Shown in pieces: positions 11,952 to 19,202 of a stretch of DNA of 19,202 nucleotides. The notes below the pieces were generated by a model that was not told the origin of the DNA, made no database searches, and saw only the letters and a program-made list of their open reading frames with translations. Positions within the stretch are counted from its first letter, which is position 1, and each line of letters starts with the position of its first letter. The stretch comes from an uncultured bacterium (GTDB lineage Bacteria > Cyanobacteriota > Vampirovibrionia > Gastranaerophilales > Gastranaerophilaceae). The position numbers and the translations under genes were made by a program. The stretch is from the NCBI GenBank assembly GCA_949035555.1, contig CAROLD010000018.1:1-19202 (forward strand). The letters are read 5' to 3'.

Positions 11952-11980
11952 ATTATACATAAAATTGTACACATAAGCAA
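11952..11980 (-). promoter_or_regulatory. Promoter of DUF3137 paralogue 1
   Basis: The minus strand has -35 TTGCTT (11975-11980), a 17-nt spacer ending TTATG, and a perfect -10 TATAAT (11952-11957), giving a start about 15-20 nt before the ATG at 11929. The element closely resembles the SNF2 gene promoter at 16636-16664. Confidence 0.7.
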
Positions 11981-12064
11981 TTTATTTTATTCGCAAACTA
12001 GCACAATGGCTAATAGAAAAGTTACCTAGGTCATGTTTCTATATTTAATGAAAGGGATATGAGG

Positions 12065-12265
12065 ATGAAAAATTTATTTTTAGTGTTAATGTTAACAGGG
12101 GTTTTATCTGTTATTGGATATTTTACATTCATGCCGACACAAAGCAATCAATGCGATGCTCGTTCCGGATGTTGTTCTCATCATGGCGGTGTAGCTTATT
12201 GTGGAAAAAGCGGCTACTATATATGTAATGACGGGACACAAAGTCCAACCTGCACATGCAGATAA
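12065..12265 (+). CDS. Small secreted cysteine-rich protein (GCCSHHGG motif)
   Basis: This 66-residue protein has a hydrophobic N-terminal signal or anchor (MKNLFLVLMLTGVLSVIGYF) followed by a compact exported part with seven cysteines. Its order is QCDARSGCCSHHGG, then VAYC, YYIC, and finally NDGTQSPTCTCR. The GCCSHHGGV...C...C-DG--SPTC pattern recurs in small uncharacterised bacterial proteins. The clustered Cys and His suggest disulfides or metal binding, but nothing shows which. I chose ATG 12065 because AAAGGG (12051-12056) is then 8 nt upstream; the ATG at 12059 is only 2 nt from it. There is no lipobox. The gene lies between two DUF3137 genes on the opposite strand and ends in a strong terminator, so it is a separate transcript. 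Confidence 0.8.
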   Translation: MKNLFLVLMLTGVLSVIGYFTFMPTQSNQCDARSGCCSHHGGVAYCGKSGYYICNDGTQSPTCTCR

Positions 12266-12283
12266 AATAGTATAACTACTTAT

Positions 12284-12318
12284 AATACCTGCGCCACACA
12301 AAAGCAGGTATTTTTTTT
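12284..12318 (+). terminator. Intrinsic terminator of the Cys-rich gene
   Basis: AATACCTGC (12284-12292) pairs perfectly with GCAGGTATT (12304-12312) around an 11-base loop and runs into eight T. It ends the plus-strand Cys-rich gene. On the minus strand the hairpin follows the stop of the DUF3137 gene (the T-run overlaps that stop codon), but its far side lacks a proper T-run, so termination there would be weaker. Confidence 0.85.
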
Positions 12319-13357
12319 ATAATCCTAAATCTTTATCTAAATTCAAATGGTCAATTACACTCAATATAGCTTTTAACTGCAAATAAATAGAATAATATTT
12401 AGCAGGATTTAAAAGAGTATCCGAAGTAGATATTTCAAAAAAGTTTTGTGAAGTCGGAATAAACAAATACGCATAGCCGTTAACGAAACCGACACTAACA
12501 CCTGTAATACGCTCAGATAAATTTTTCCAGCCTTTATTGAGAAGACTAGAAATCACTGCAGGAACAGCAGTATTATTTACAAGAGGTGATGAATTAATTT
12601 TCAAACCCTCCGGAGTATCATTTTGAAACTTTTCCGCAAGCAGAGCTAAACGCTCCATAAAAGATGGTGTTAAAATATATCGAGCTTCAATCTGATCAGT
12701 TGAATAGATTTCTCGATTGCGCATAAAATCAACATCTTCAAGCTCAACTTTCTCCACCCCTTTGACCTTAGATATGTTTCCTTTAATCCCGACAACTGTT
12801 TTGCCTGAAAACTTCTTTTTCATTTGAACTTTTACAACTAGTCCCTTAAAATCAGTGACAGTATGTGTTGTACGGCTTTTACCGGTTCCATGTGTCTCGG
12901 TATGAGTAAGCTTAATCTCTGAAATGGCAAAATTACAACCTTTATCTATGCCAATTATAACATCATCGGTATCCTTATGAGTCGAATACATGAATAGACC
13001 CATATCTTTAATTTCTTGATGAGATATTGCATTTTTATTATCCGAAAAGTACAAGTTTCCGTATACTTGTAAAACTTTTGACACGACAAGTTGTTTTAAC
13101 TTTTTACGTTCCTTTTCTTTCACGTTTGAATACATAAGAATTGATACAAAAAATGAACAAATAAATATTACCAGACTGACCTGGAAATTACTAAAATAAC
13201 AAATAGGAATACAGACTAATAACGTCGGAATAAGCAAAACAAACGACATTTTAGCCCGCTTATCATTTTGAACTCTTTCTATATCCAATGGTTCCAAAAT
13301 GGACTTCAAATTTTCATTATAAATTTTATCAAATTCATTTTTTGAAAGATACACCAT
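12317..13357 (-). CDS. DUF3137 family membrane protein (paralogue 2)
   Basis: The protein has 346 residues. A charged N-terminus precedes two membrane segments (about 37-54 and 58-76), which form a hairpin. The DUF3137 core follows: VTDFKGLVVKVQMKKKFSGK (about 167-186), LEDVDFMRNREIYSTDQIEARYILTPSFMERL (about 206-237, described here by its position), and the C-terminal GYAYLFIPTSQNFFEIS. It shares the architecture and core motifs with the gene at 10850-11929 but is clearly diverged elsewhere, for example in a THTETHGTGKSRTTHT insertion (151-166). AGGA lies 9 nt before the ATG. It starts 15 bp after the SNF2 stop codon, so the two are very likely one transcript. The family has no assigned function; a link to the helicase is suggested only by this arrangement. 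Confidence 0.9.
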   Translation of the reverse strand: MVYLSKNEFDKIYNENLKSILEPLDIERVQNDKRAKMSFVLLIPTLLVCIPICYFSNFQVSLVIFICSFFVSILMYSNVKEKERKKLKQLVVSKVLQVYGNLYFSDNKNAISHQEIKDMGLFMYSTHKDTDDVIIGIDKGCNFAISEIKLTHTETHGTGKSRTTHTVTDFKGLVVKVQMKKKFSGKTVVGIKGNISKVKGVEKVELEDVDFMRNREIYSTDQIEARYILTPSFMERLALLAEKFQNDTPEGLKINSSPLVNNTAVPAVISSLLNKGWKNLSERITGVSVGFVNGYAYLFIPTSQNFFEISTSDTLLNPAKYYSIYLQLKAILSVIDHLNLDKDLGL

Positions 13358-13372
13358 AAAAATATCCTCTAG

Positions 13373-16300
13373 CTAGTCAACAGAGAAAATTTCACGAATA
13401 TCATCCATCGTAAGTGATTTAGTAATATTTCTATCAACAGAAATTACGCTGTCAACAAGGTTACGTTTGACTGTCTTAAGTTTTTGAATTTTTTCTTCAA
13501 CCGTATTACGTGTAATAAGTCTATAAACAAAGACTTTCTTCTTCTGCCCAATACGGTATGCTCTGTCCGTTGCCTGATCTTCAACGGCAGGGTTCCACCA
13601 CGGATCGTAATGGATTACATAATCTGCACCTGTCAAGTTCAAACCTGTACCACCGGCTTTCAAACTAATTAAGAAAATTGGAATTGTAGGATCTGTATTA
13701 AATCTTTCAACAGCGCCCTGACGGTCTTTTGTTTTACCTGTTAAGTATTCGTATTTAATGCCTGATTTATCAAGCCAAGCTTTAATTATATCAAGCATAT
13801 CCACGAATTGGCTGAACAAAAGAATCCTGTGTTTTTCTGCAATAATTTCTTCAAGCATTGCTTTAAGTTTTTCAAACTTACCGGAAGCAATGACATTTTT
13901 AACATTATTTTTGTCGTAAAGTTTAGGGTGGCAGCAAATTTGACGCATTCTAAGAAGAGCCGAGAATATAGATAATCTGCTCTTTTCAAGCCCATTTTGC
14001 TCAATAGATTTAAATAATTCTTCTTTTGTACTGTCAAGAACCTGTAAATAGAAATCTCTTTGTTCGTCTGTTAATTCACAGTATGCAATATTTTCCACCT
14101 TGTCAGGCAAATCTTTTGCAACATCACGTTTCATACGACGTAAGATAAACGGATAAATCTGTAATTTAAGACGTTTTTCAACAATTTTATCTTGACGCTC
14201 CATAATAGGATTAACATAACGAGAATTGAAATCTGCCATTGTAAACAGGAAGCCCGGCATAAGAAAATCAAATACAGACCATAATTCCTCAAGTTTGTTT
14301 TCGATCGGAGTACCTGACAGAGCAAGTTTATGCTGAGCATTTAATTGTTTTACTGCCTGAGCGGTTTGAGATGTTGCATTTTTAATATTTTGAGACTCAT
14401 CTAAGATAATATATCTGAAATTAATATCCTTTAACTTTTTAATATCACGTCTTACCAGGGCATAACTGGTAATAACAACATCATACTCAGGAATTTTTTC
14501 AAAAAATTGTTTACGCTCTCCACCCTGTAATTTTAAACAGGAAAGAGTCGGTGCAAACTTTTCAATTTCAGCTTCCCAGTTAAATACAACTGTAGTCGGT
14601 GCAATAACAAGTGTAGGCATAGGACCGTCTTCTTCTTTAGCTTTTTGCAATACCGTCAAAGCCTGTAGAGTTTTACCAAGCCCCATATCATCCGCAAGAA
14701 TTCCGTTAAGCCCGTACTTGTACATAAACCATAACCAGCCGAAACCTTTGTGCTGATATTCGCGAAACTCAGCATTTATGCCTTTTGGAAGTGTCAATTC
14801 TTCTGTTGTTGAGAAGGTTGACATCTGCTCCCAGAAAGTTTTGAAACGGTCACTTAAAATCAGTTCCAAACCTAAGTTTTTCAACTCATTAATCAAACCT
14901 GCACGATAGGTTTTAACAGTAAATCTGTTGTCCGGATTACGATAAACGTCAAAAGAGTTAAATGAACGCATCATTGAATAAATATTCTGAGCAGGATACT
15001 CCACGAAGCCTAAACTTCTTATTCTGGCATATTTTTCATCACTTTGTATAGTGTCAAAGATTTCGTCAAAATCAATGACTTCATCTCCTGCTTTCCCGTA
15101 AATTTTAATATCGAAACTATCAGGCTGTTCATCAGAAAAATCAATTTCTGCACAAAGTTTGAAAGGTTCATCCATAAGTTTAAAAAATGACATGTCATCT
15201 TTTTCTTCAAATTTCCAGCCTTCCCCTGCTTGTTTAAGATAATAATTATAAAAATCAATTGCATTTTCTTTTTCTAAAGCAAGATTGTTAGTCTGCATCG
15301 GAATAAATTTGCAGGCAAGAAGCATTGCATAGGCTTCATTTTCGTGTTTTACGTTACGTTTAACCCAGTAAATAATATCTTCATCGGGCTTTTTAACCGT
15401 AATATAAGGAGGTTTTTCACTGCTGGATTTTGAGAAAGGTACTCGAACGCCGTCATATTCGAAATCTAAAGAAGCCTTTAAAGACTGGTCGTAATCAATC
15501 CCCATAGTCACAACATTAACCGGCGGACGTTCTTCCAGCATAAGCTTGGTAATTTTTTCATCAATTACAACATCCATAACCTCGCGAAGTTTTGGCAAAT
15601 CTTCATATATGAACTTGCCGCATTCTGCATCTTTCAAATCTGTAAACGATGCTTTCGTAATGTTTTGCGGAACATTTTGAATTGCAACATTCGTCGGGAA
15701 AATAATATTTTTATATCTTCCCCATTTCAAATGACGTGAAAAATATCGCACTTCTTCAAACGGATAAACATCATCCTTGTCAGGACGTTTCCATTCTAAA
15801 GACAAAAGCAAGGTTCCTGCAACAGATGAAGTATTAACATATAAAACAAGTTTCCATTCCTCATCTGTAAATTTAAGTCTATCTTTAGTTTTTTCATCCA
15901 GAACCTCATCTGCCTTAGCTAAAAGAGCAAACAAGTGTCCGAATTTTGCAATAGGAATATCATACCAGCCTGCTTTTTTATCCTGTCTGGCAATTTTTAA
16001 CAGTTGCTGAAAAATAAGAATTTCAACTTTTTGCGAATTGTTTAATTCAAAATTTTTGTCCTGTCTTTGGGCTTCAATTACAGCACGTAAAATCGGTTCA
16101 ATCTGTCTTACGACTTTACCAGTTTCTCTTGAACGAACAAGTATAGAGAAGAAATTAGCTTTTCTTTTAGGATTGAAGTGAAAAATATAATTTCCCTGAG
16201 GAACATCAGTCAACGCAGTATTTTCGTCAGGGAAATCAAATTCCATACCGAATTTAGTTTCAAGCCAGTCTTCATAAGCATGCTCATCAATTGCTTTAAG

Positions 16301-16555
16301 GGCAACTGCAACAGAGTGCTTGCACCATTCATCTTTCAATGGACAGTTGCAACGAGCTTCGACTTTGTTCTTTTTAAATATTAAGTCCGTATTGTAGTGA
16401 TCCTGAAAATTACCTTTAACCTTTCCCATATAAAAATTTTTTTCAGGATAGTTATCAAATACCATATCTTTTGTGTGGTATTCGTAGCCTCTGCGCCAGT
16501 TCCCTGCTCCGGCATGCTCTTTTATAAACTTGTAGTTAAATTCTGTTGTACTCAT
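13373..16555 (-). CDS. SWIM zinc-finger SNF2-family helicase
   Basis: The 1060-residue cytoplasmic ATPase of the Swi2/Snf2 family (RapA/HepA-like superfamily II) translocates on double-stranded DNA to move or remove bound proteins. A SWIM zinc finger lies near the N-terminus (Cys69, Cys71, Cys78, His80; CxCx6CxH), a domain that binds DNA or protein. A long central region corresponds to the bacterial SNF2-associated segment. The motor comprises Walker A DDMGLGKT (Lys about 628), the DESQ box (about 718), SGTPIENKLEELW (motif III), then the C-terminal lobe with LLFSQF, SLKAGGTGLNLT, HYDPWWNPAVEDQATDRAYR and IGQ (motifs V-VI, about 998). All catalytic motifs are intact. The start at 16555 fits the conserved N-terminus, although the purine-rich AAAGGAAAGAGA lies about 15 nt upstream, farther than usual. 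It leads an operon with a DUF3137 gene. Confidence 0.95.
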   Translation of the reverse strand: MSTTEFNYKFIKEHAGAGNWRRGYEYHTKDMVFDNYPEKNFYMGKVKGNFQDHYNTDLIFKKNKVEARCNCPLKDEWCKHSVAVALKAIDEHAYEDWLETKFGMEFDFPDENTALTDVPQGNYIFHFNPKRKANFFSILVRSRETGKVVRQIEPILRAVIEAQRQDKNFELNNSQKVEILIFQQLLKIARQDKKAGWYDIPIAKFGHLFALLAKADEVLDEKTKDRLKFTDEEWKLVLYVNTSSVAGTLLLSLEWKRPDKDDVYPFEEVRYFSRHLKWGRYKNIIFPTNVAIQNVPQNITKASFTDLKDAECGKFIYEDLPKLREVMDVVIDEKITKLMLEERPPVNVVTMGIDYDQSLKASLDFEYDGVRVPFSKSSSEKPPYITVKKPDEDIIYWVKRNVKHENEAYAMLLACKFIPMQTNNLALEKENAIDFYNYYLKQAGEGWKFEEKDDMSFFKLMDEPFKLCAEIDFSDEQPDSFDIKIYGKAGDEVIDFDEIFDTIQSDEKYARIRSLGFVEYPAQNIYSMMRSFNSFDVYRNPDNRFTVKTYRAGLINELKNLGLELILSDRFKTFWEQMSTFSTTEELTLPKGINAEFREYQHKGFGWLWFMYKYGLNGILADDMGLGKTLQALTVLQKAKEEDGPMPTLVIAPTTVVFNWEAEIEKFAPTLSCLKLQGGERKQFFEKIPEYDVVITSYALVRRDIKKLKDINFRYIILDESQNIKNATSQTAQAVKQLNAQHKLALSGTPIENKLEELWSVFDFLMPGFLFTMADFNSRYVNPIMERQDKIVEKRLKLQIYPFILRRMKRDVAKDLPDKVENIAYCELTDEQRDFYLQVLDSTKEELFKSIEQNGLEKSRLSIFSALLRMRQICCHPKLYDKNNVKNVIASGKFEKLKAMLEEIIAEKHRILLFSQFVDMLDIIKAWLDKSGIKYEYLTGKTKDRQGAVERFNTDPTIPIFLISLKAGGTGLNLTGADYVIHYDPWWNPAVEDQATDRAYRIGQKKKVFVYRLITRNTVEEKIQKLKTVKRNLVDSVISVDRNITKSLTMDDIREIFSVD

Positions 16556-16597
16556 CGATAGAGTATATCTCTTTCCTTTTTAAGGGAACAACTTCCA

Positions 16598-16612
16598 ATA
16601 GATTAAATCTAT
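16598..16612. repeat. Inverted repeat in the SNF2 leader
   Basis: ATAGATTAAATCTAT is a perfect 7-bp dyad with a single central base. It lies between the promoter and the start codon of the SNF2 gene, about 25 nt downstream of the predicted transcription start. It is a candidate operator; a simple AT-rich coincidence is possible. Confidence 0.35.
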
Positions 16613-16635
16613 AACCCCTTAATCTTTACAACAGG

Positions 16636-16664
16636 ATTATACATAATAAAAAGAAAAAAGGCAA
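16636..16664 (-). promoter_or_regulatory. Promoter of the SNF2-DUF3137 operon
   Basis: The minus strand has -35 TTGCCT (16659-16664), a 17-nt spacer ending TTATG, and a perfect -10 TATAAT (16636-16641). The leader would be about 75 nt. TTATGTATAAT is shared exactly with the promoter of the other DUF3137 gene. Confidence 0.7.
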
Positions 16665-16671
16665 GTATTAA

Positions 16672-16718
16672 TTAAAAACCCGACAGCGGCTTGCCTGATG
16701 AGATAAGAAAGCCGCTGT
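16672..16718 (-). terminator. Intrinsic terminator of the autotransporter gene
   Basis: On the minus strand ACAGCGGCTT (16718-16709) pairs perfectly with AAGCCGCTGT (16692-16683) around a 16-base loop, followed by CGGG and a TTTTT run. It lies about 70 nt beyond the autotransporter stop codon and just before the SNF2 promoter. Confidence 0.8.
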
Positions 16719-16785
16719 ACTATGGGTGCATTTTATGCGAGGTAAGTTTATTTTTCTATAACTCCTGAGTATTCAGGATAACTAT

Positions 16786-19202
16786 TTATAACTGTTTCAA
16801 CACTACGCGAGCAGTAGTTCTTGTAGTGGAAGACGGTTTTGTTAATGCCATTTTTTGCTGTTGAGTCAATTGTTTAACTATTTTACGAGACTCATCATTT
16901 TGCACTCTATCTTTTATGGCTTTGCCTTCGTCGCCTAATGACCATCTGAATCCGGCGGTTAAAGCTATACCGTTTCTGCCACCATTTCTTAACATTGCCT
17001 GACCGAATGCGATAAATTTATCCTTAAAGCGTTTTTGAATACCAACACCATATTCTACATATGGTTTCATACTCATTTCCGGTAATTTTACGCCATTTGC
17101 GGATACATTTGATTCATTTAACAAGTTCCATACCATGCCGACACTTGCATAAGGTTGCCATTCATTTTTGGTATTTGCAATAAATCTGACACTAGGGTTC
17201 AGTTGAATACTATGCATTGGGTCGCTGTTTATTCTTACGCCAGCAGCATTTGTATAGTCAAAGGTATTTACGAATGTATATGACATAAACATAATAGGCT
17301 GTACGATATATTTACCTTCTTTGAATTCAAAGTTATATCCTGTTTTTGAACCAATACCTGCCATCAAAGAAGTAAATTCTTCTTTTCCGTACATATTATT
17401 AGATTCACCTACAGATGCACCTGCGGATAAAGTTAAGGCTGTCCAGAAATTACCTTTATAGAAGGTTTCAGTTAAACCAATTAAACCACCGTTCATTGTA
17501 GTATCTACACCAGGATAGTGCAGTTGAGAACCGTTATATCCAATATAACCTGTAGTTAAAGAAGTCCAGCCATTTTTAAGCTCATGGAAATCTGAGTCAA
17601 ACCCTAATAATGAGCCATAAGTTTTAGCACTAACTTTCGGGCCATTTTTTAGATCCATATCTTCAAAAGTTACATAAGGTCTAAACCAGCCTGCTTTATT
17701 ATTAAACTCTGTTGCTAATGAGCCTAAATTATTGTTATAATCAGTACTTAAGGCATATTGGTTAGCTTTAATATGAGATAATCTGTCAACAGAAGGTAAT
17801 TGAGTGAAAGCGTCTGCATGCTCGAAGACATACCTGAAAGTTTCAGACATAGATGCTTGAGCACCGGCTTGAGCAGATATTGGAGCATTTAGAACAGCAG
17901 GGTTGAATGCATCACTCGGGTTACCTGTAGAAGAAGAACCGCCTCCGGGAGTTAAAATCCTATCACCTTTTGTAAATAAGAAGTAACCACCGTCTTCAAG
18001 TCCGTTTTCTTCTGTTGCATAGTCGGTTTTGTAAAGTACATTATATTTGTAAATAGGGGTATAAGCTGTAGTTTGATATTCTTTTTGCGGCAAATCAAGA
18101 GATGTAGTTGAAACATGATCTTTTAAACCTTGTTGAGCAAAATAAATTGCAGTTACTTCTCTATCATCAGGAGCATCAGATAGTAAATTCATACCGATTA
18201 CGTTTAAGGTTCCGTTATGTTCTCCGTATCCGTTTGCGGTAAATCTGTCCATTTCCTGATTTTTAATATCAACATCAGCAATCATGTTAGTATTACCAGT
18301 CAGTGTAAAGTTGTTAACTTTATAATCATGAACAAGATTGTTAACGGTAGTAAGATAAGTGTTACCTACAGAGAGGTTAGCATCATACATATCGTTATAC
18401 ATGCCAAATACACCGGTATTATCACCTGTTATATTGACACTGTAGCCATCAAGACCTCGGATGTTATCATACATGTCAATTCTACCGTTGTTTTTAGTTT
18501 CGAAGTTAATAGCAGCGCTATTAGATGCTACATATATTGCGTTATCATCGATAACACCTTTGTTATCTGTATAATTACCTTTGAATGTTGAATTTCCGTT
18601 ATCAGCAACAATATTTAAATCAGTGTTTGTCCAAATAGCACCGCCTTGAGCTATACCTTTTTCTATACTTATTTTTGCATAGTTACCTATAAAGGAAGAA
18701 TTCAAAACTTTATTAATATTACCTGAGTTATTACAGATTGCACCGCCTTTAGCTGCTCCGTCATATTTCCAGCGTTCAGAAGAGACTTCAGCATGGTTAT
18801 TAATATAATCGCCAACTAAATCCGAAATTGTTCCACTATTAAAAATAGCACCGCCAAAAGCCCCATAAGTAGAACCGCCTGCTGAGTTATTTTTAAAATC
18901 GCCTATGATATTACCGATTGTGCTACTGCTGTTATAGATTGCACCACCAAATGAAGCCGCACCCTCATCCGGGAGCAAGTTATTATTAATAAAATCACCG
19001 GTAATATTTCCAATTGTGCCAAAGGCATTATAAATCGCTCCGCCACTATATTTTGCAGAGTTACCGATAAAATCACCGGAAATATTTCCAATTGTGCCAG
19101 AGACGTTATAAATCGCTCCGCCGACATTTCCCGCACTGTTGCCGATGAAATCACCGGAAATATTTCCAATTGTGCCAGAGACGTTATAAATCGCTCCGCC
19201 GA
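16786..19202 (-). CDS. Autotransporter adhesin with Pmp-like repeats (5' end outside the window)
   Basis: The frame is open to the right edge, so 804 C-terminal residues are visible and the true start is missing. The TTG at 18978 is an internal Leu codon, not the start. The passenger holds seven tandem units with GGAI(Y/F/C/W) and DF(I/K)xN signatures, the two hallmarks of chlamydial Pmp repeats, predicted to form a beta-helix. A non-repetitive passenger region follows. From about residue 503 (GWFRPYVTFEDMDL) to 754 (GIALTAGFRWSL) runs a typical autotransporter beta-barrel with alternating aromatic strands and GYIGYNG, PYASVG and PYVEYGVG motifs. The protein should be exported by Sec and exposed on the outer membrane as an adhesin or structural surface protein. 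Oddly, about 49 charged residues follow the last strand, where such proteins normally stop. A strong terminator follows the gene. Confidence 0.9.
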   Translation of the reverse strand, partial: GGAIYNVSGTIGNISGDFIGNSAGNVGGAIYNVSGTIGNISGDFIGNSAKYSGGAIYNAFGTIGNITGDFINNNLLPDEGAASFGGAIYNSSSTIGNIIGDFKNNSAGGSTYGAFGGAIFNSGTISDLVGDYINNHAEVSSERWKYDGAAKGGAICNNSGNINKVLNSSFIGNYAKISIEKGIAQGGAIWTNTDLNIVADNGNSTFKGNYTDNKGVIDDNAIYVASNSAAINFETKNNGRIDMYDNIRGLDGYSVNITGDNTGVFGMYNDMYDANLSVGNTYLTTVNNLVHDYKVNNFTLTGNTNMIADVDIKNQEMDRFTANGYGEHNGTLNVIGMNLLSDAPDDREVTAIYFAQQGLKDHVSTTSLDLPQKEYQTTAYTPIYKYNVLYKTDYATEENGLEDGGYFLFTKGDRILTPGGGSSSTGNPSDAFNPAVLNAPISAQAGAQASMSETFRYVFEHADAFTQLPSVDRLSHIKANQYALSTDYNNNLGSLATEFNNKAGWFRPYVTFEDMDLKNGPKVSAKTYGSLLGFDSDFHELKNGWTSLTTGYIGYNGSQLHYPGVDTTMNGGLIGLTETFYKGNFWTALTLSAGASVGESNNMYGKEEFTSLMAGIGSKTGYNFEFKEGKYIVQPIMFMSYTFVNTFDYTNAAGVRINSDPMHSIQLNPSVRFIANTKNEWQPYASVGMVWNLLNESNVSANGVKLPEMSMKPYVEYGVGIQKRFKDKFIAFGQAMLRNGGRNGIALTAGFRWSLGDEGKAIKDRVQNDESRKIVKQLTQQQKMALTKPSSTTRTTARVVLKQL
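18949..19200 (-). repeat. In-frame tandem repeats in the autotransporter passenger
   Basis: Two 78-bp units (19200-19123 and 19122-19045) and a related 96-bp unit (19044-18949) each encode a GGAIYN...GTIGNI-GDFI-N module. The first 53 bases of the two 78-bp units are identical. The array continues past the window edge; more diverged units follow toward the C-terminus (18948 down to about 18640). Confidence 0.9.

Noticed and set aside
11930..11980. Longer N-terminus (MLMCTILCIIKLF...) for DUF3137 paralogue 1
   Set aside because: It would begin inside the -35 of a very good promoter and has no ribosome site, while ATG 11929 has GAGG at the right distance and yields the same N-terminal layout as the paralogue.
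13484..16384. Several plus-strand and alternate minus-strand frames in the SNF2 region
   Set aside because: They are shadows of the SNF2 gene, whose frame carries all conserved helicase motifs.
13373..16555. DISARM- or BREX-like defence locus because of the SNF2 motor
   Set aside because: No methylase, nuclease, phospholipase-D or other defence partner is next to it; SWIM-SNF2 proteins are also common housekeeping genes.
18978..18978. TTG as start of a 730-residue autotransporter
   Set aside because: The same frame continues upstream without a stop to the window edge and encodes three more repeat units, so the true start is beyond the window.
18903..19202. Repeat array resembling a CRISPR or a separate 88-codon gene
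   Set aside because: The repeats are in-frame protein repeats of the autotransporter with no unique spacers of constant length; the second frame is repetitive only because the DNA is.

Overview
The window is an AT-rich bacterial stretch. Everything lies on the minus strand except two small plus-strand genes. The rRNA sequences look cyanobacterial: the 23S has the ACAGAAAGACCCTAT form of the macrolide-site region and a cyanobacterium-like domain I, and boxA elements of cyanobacterial type occur in both the rRNA leader and the spacer. The 16S reads like the gut non-photosynthetic sister group of Cyanobacteria (Vampirovibrionia/Melainabacteria, order Gastranaerophilales). The protein content fits that: short GT35 phosphorylase, EF-hand/LysM-like protein, DUF3137 proteins and a Pmp-type autotransporter. 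This placement is my recognition of the sequences and was not computed.

Layout. 13-5053: a complete rRNA operon transcribed leftwards (16S, 23S, 5S) with no tRNA gene in the 16S-23S spacer or the 23S-5S spacer. 5054-5557: leader with hairpins and boxA, two candidate tandem promoters, and the terminator of the next gene. 5558-7252: a short alpha-glucan phosphorylase whose PLP-lysine position is serine. 7463-8677: an EF-hand/LysM-like protein with a duplicated C-terminal module. 8768-10009: a PLP enzyme of the YnbB/methionine gamma-lyase-like family. 10119-10841 (+): a secreted von Willebrand A protein. 10850-11929 and 12317-13357: two diverged DUF3137 membrane proteins, separated by 12065-12265 (+), a tiny secreted Cys-rich protein. 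13373-16555: a SWIM-zinc-finger SNF2 helicase, 15 bp upstream of the second DUF3137 gene and probably co-transcribed with it. 16786 to the right edge: the 3' part of an autotransporter adhesin with Pmp-like GGAI/FxxN repeats.

How the genes fit together. Most genes look like single transcription units, each with its own promoter and often a clear intrinsic terminator. The SNF2-DUF3137 pair is the only tight operon. The second DUF3137 paralogue has its own promoter, which closely resembles the SNF2 promoter. Several products act at or outside the envelope (vWA protein, Cys-rich peptide, DUF3137 proteins, autotransporter). The phosphorylase belongs to storage-polysaccharide metabolism. No phage, transposon, CRISPR array or classical defence system is visible.
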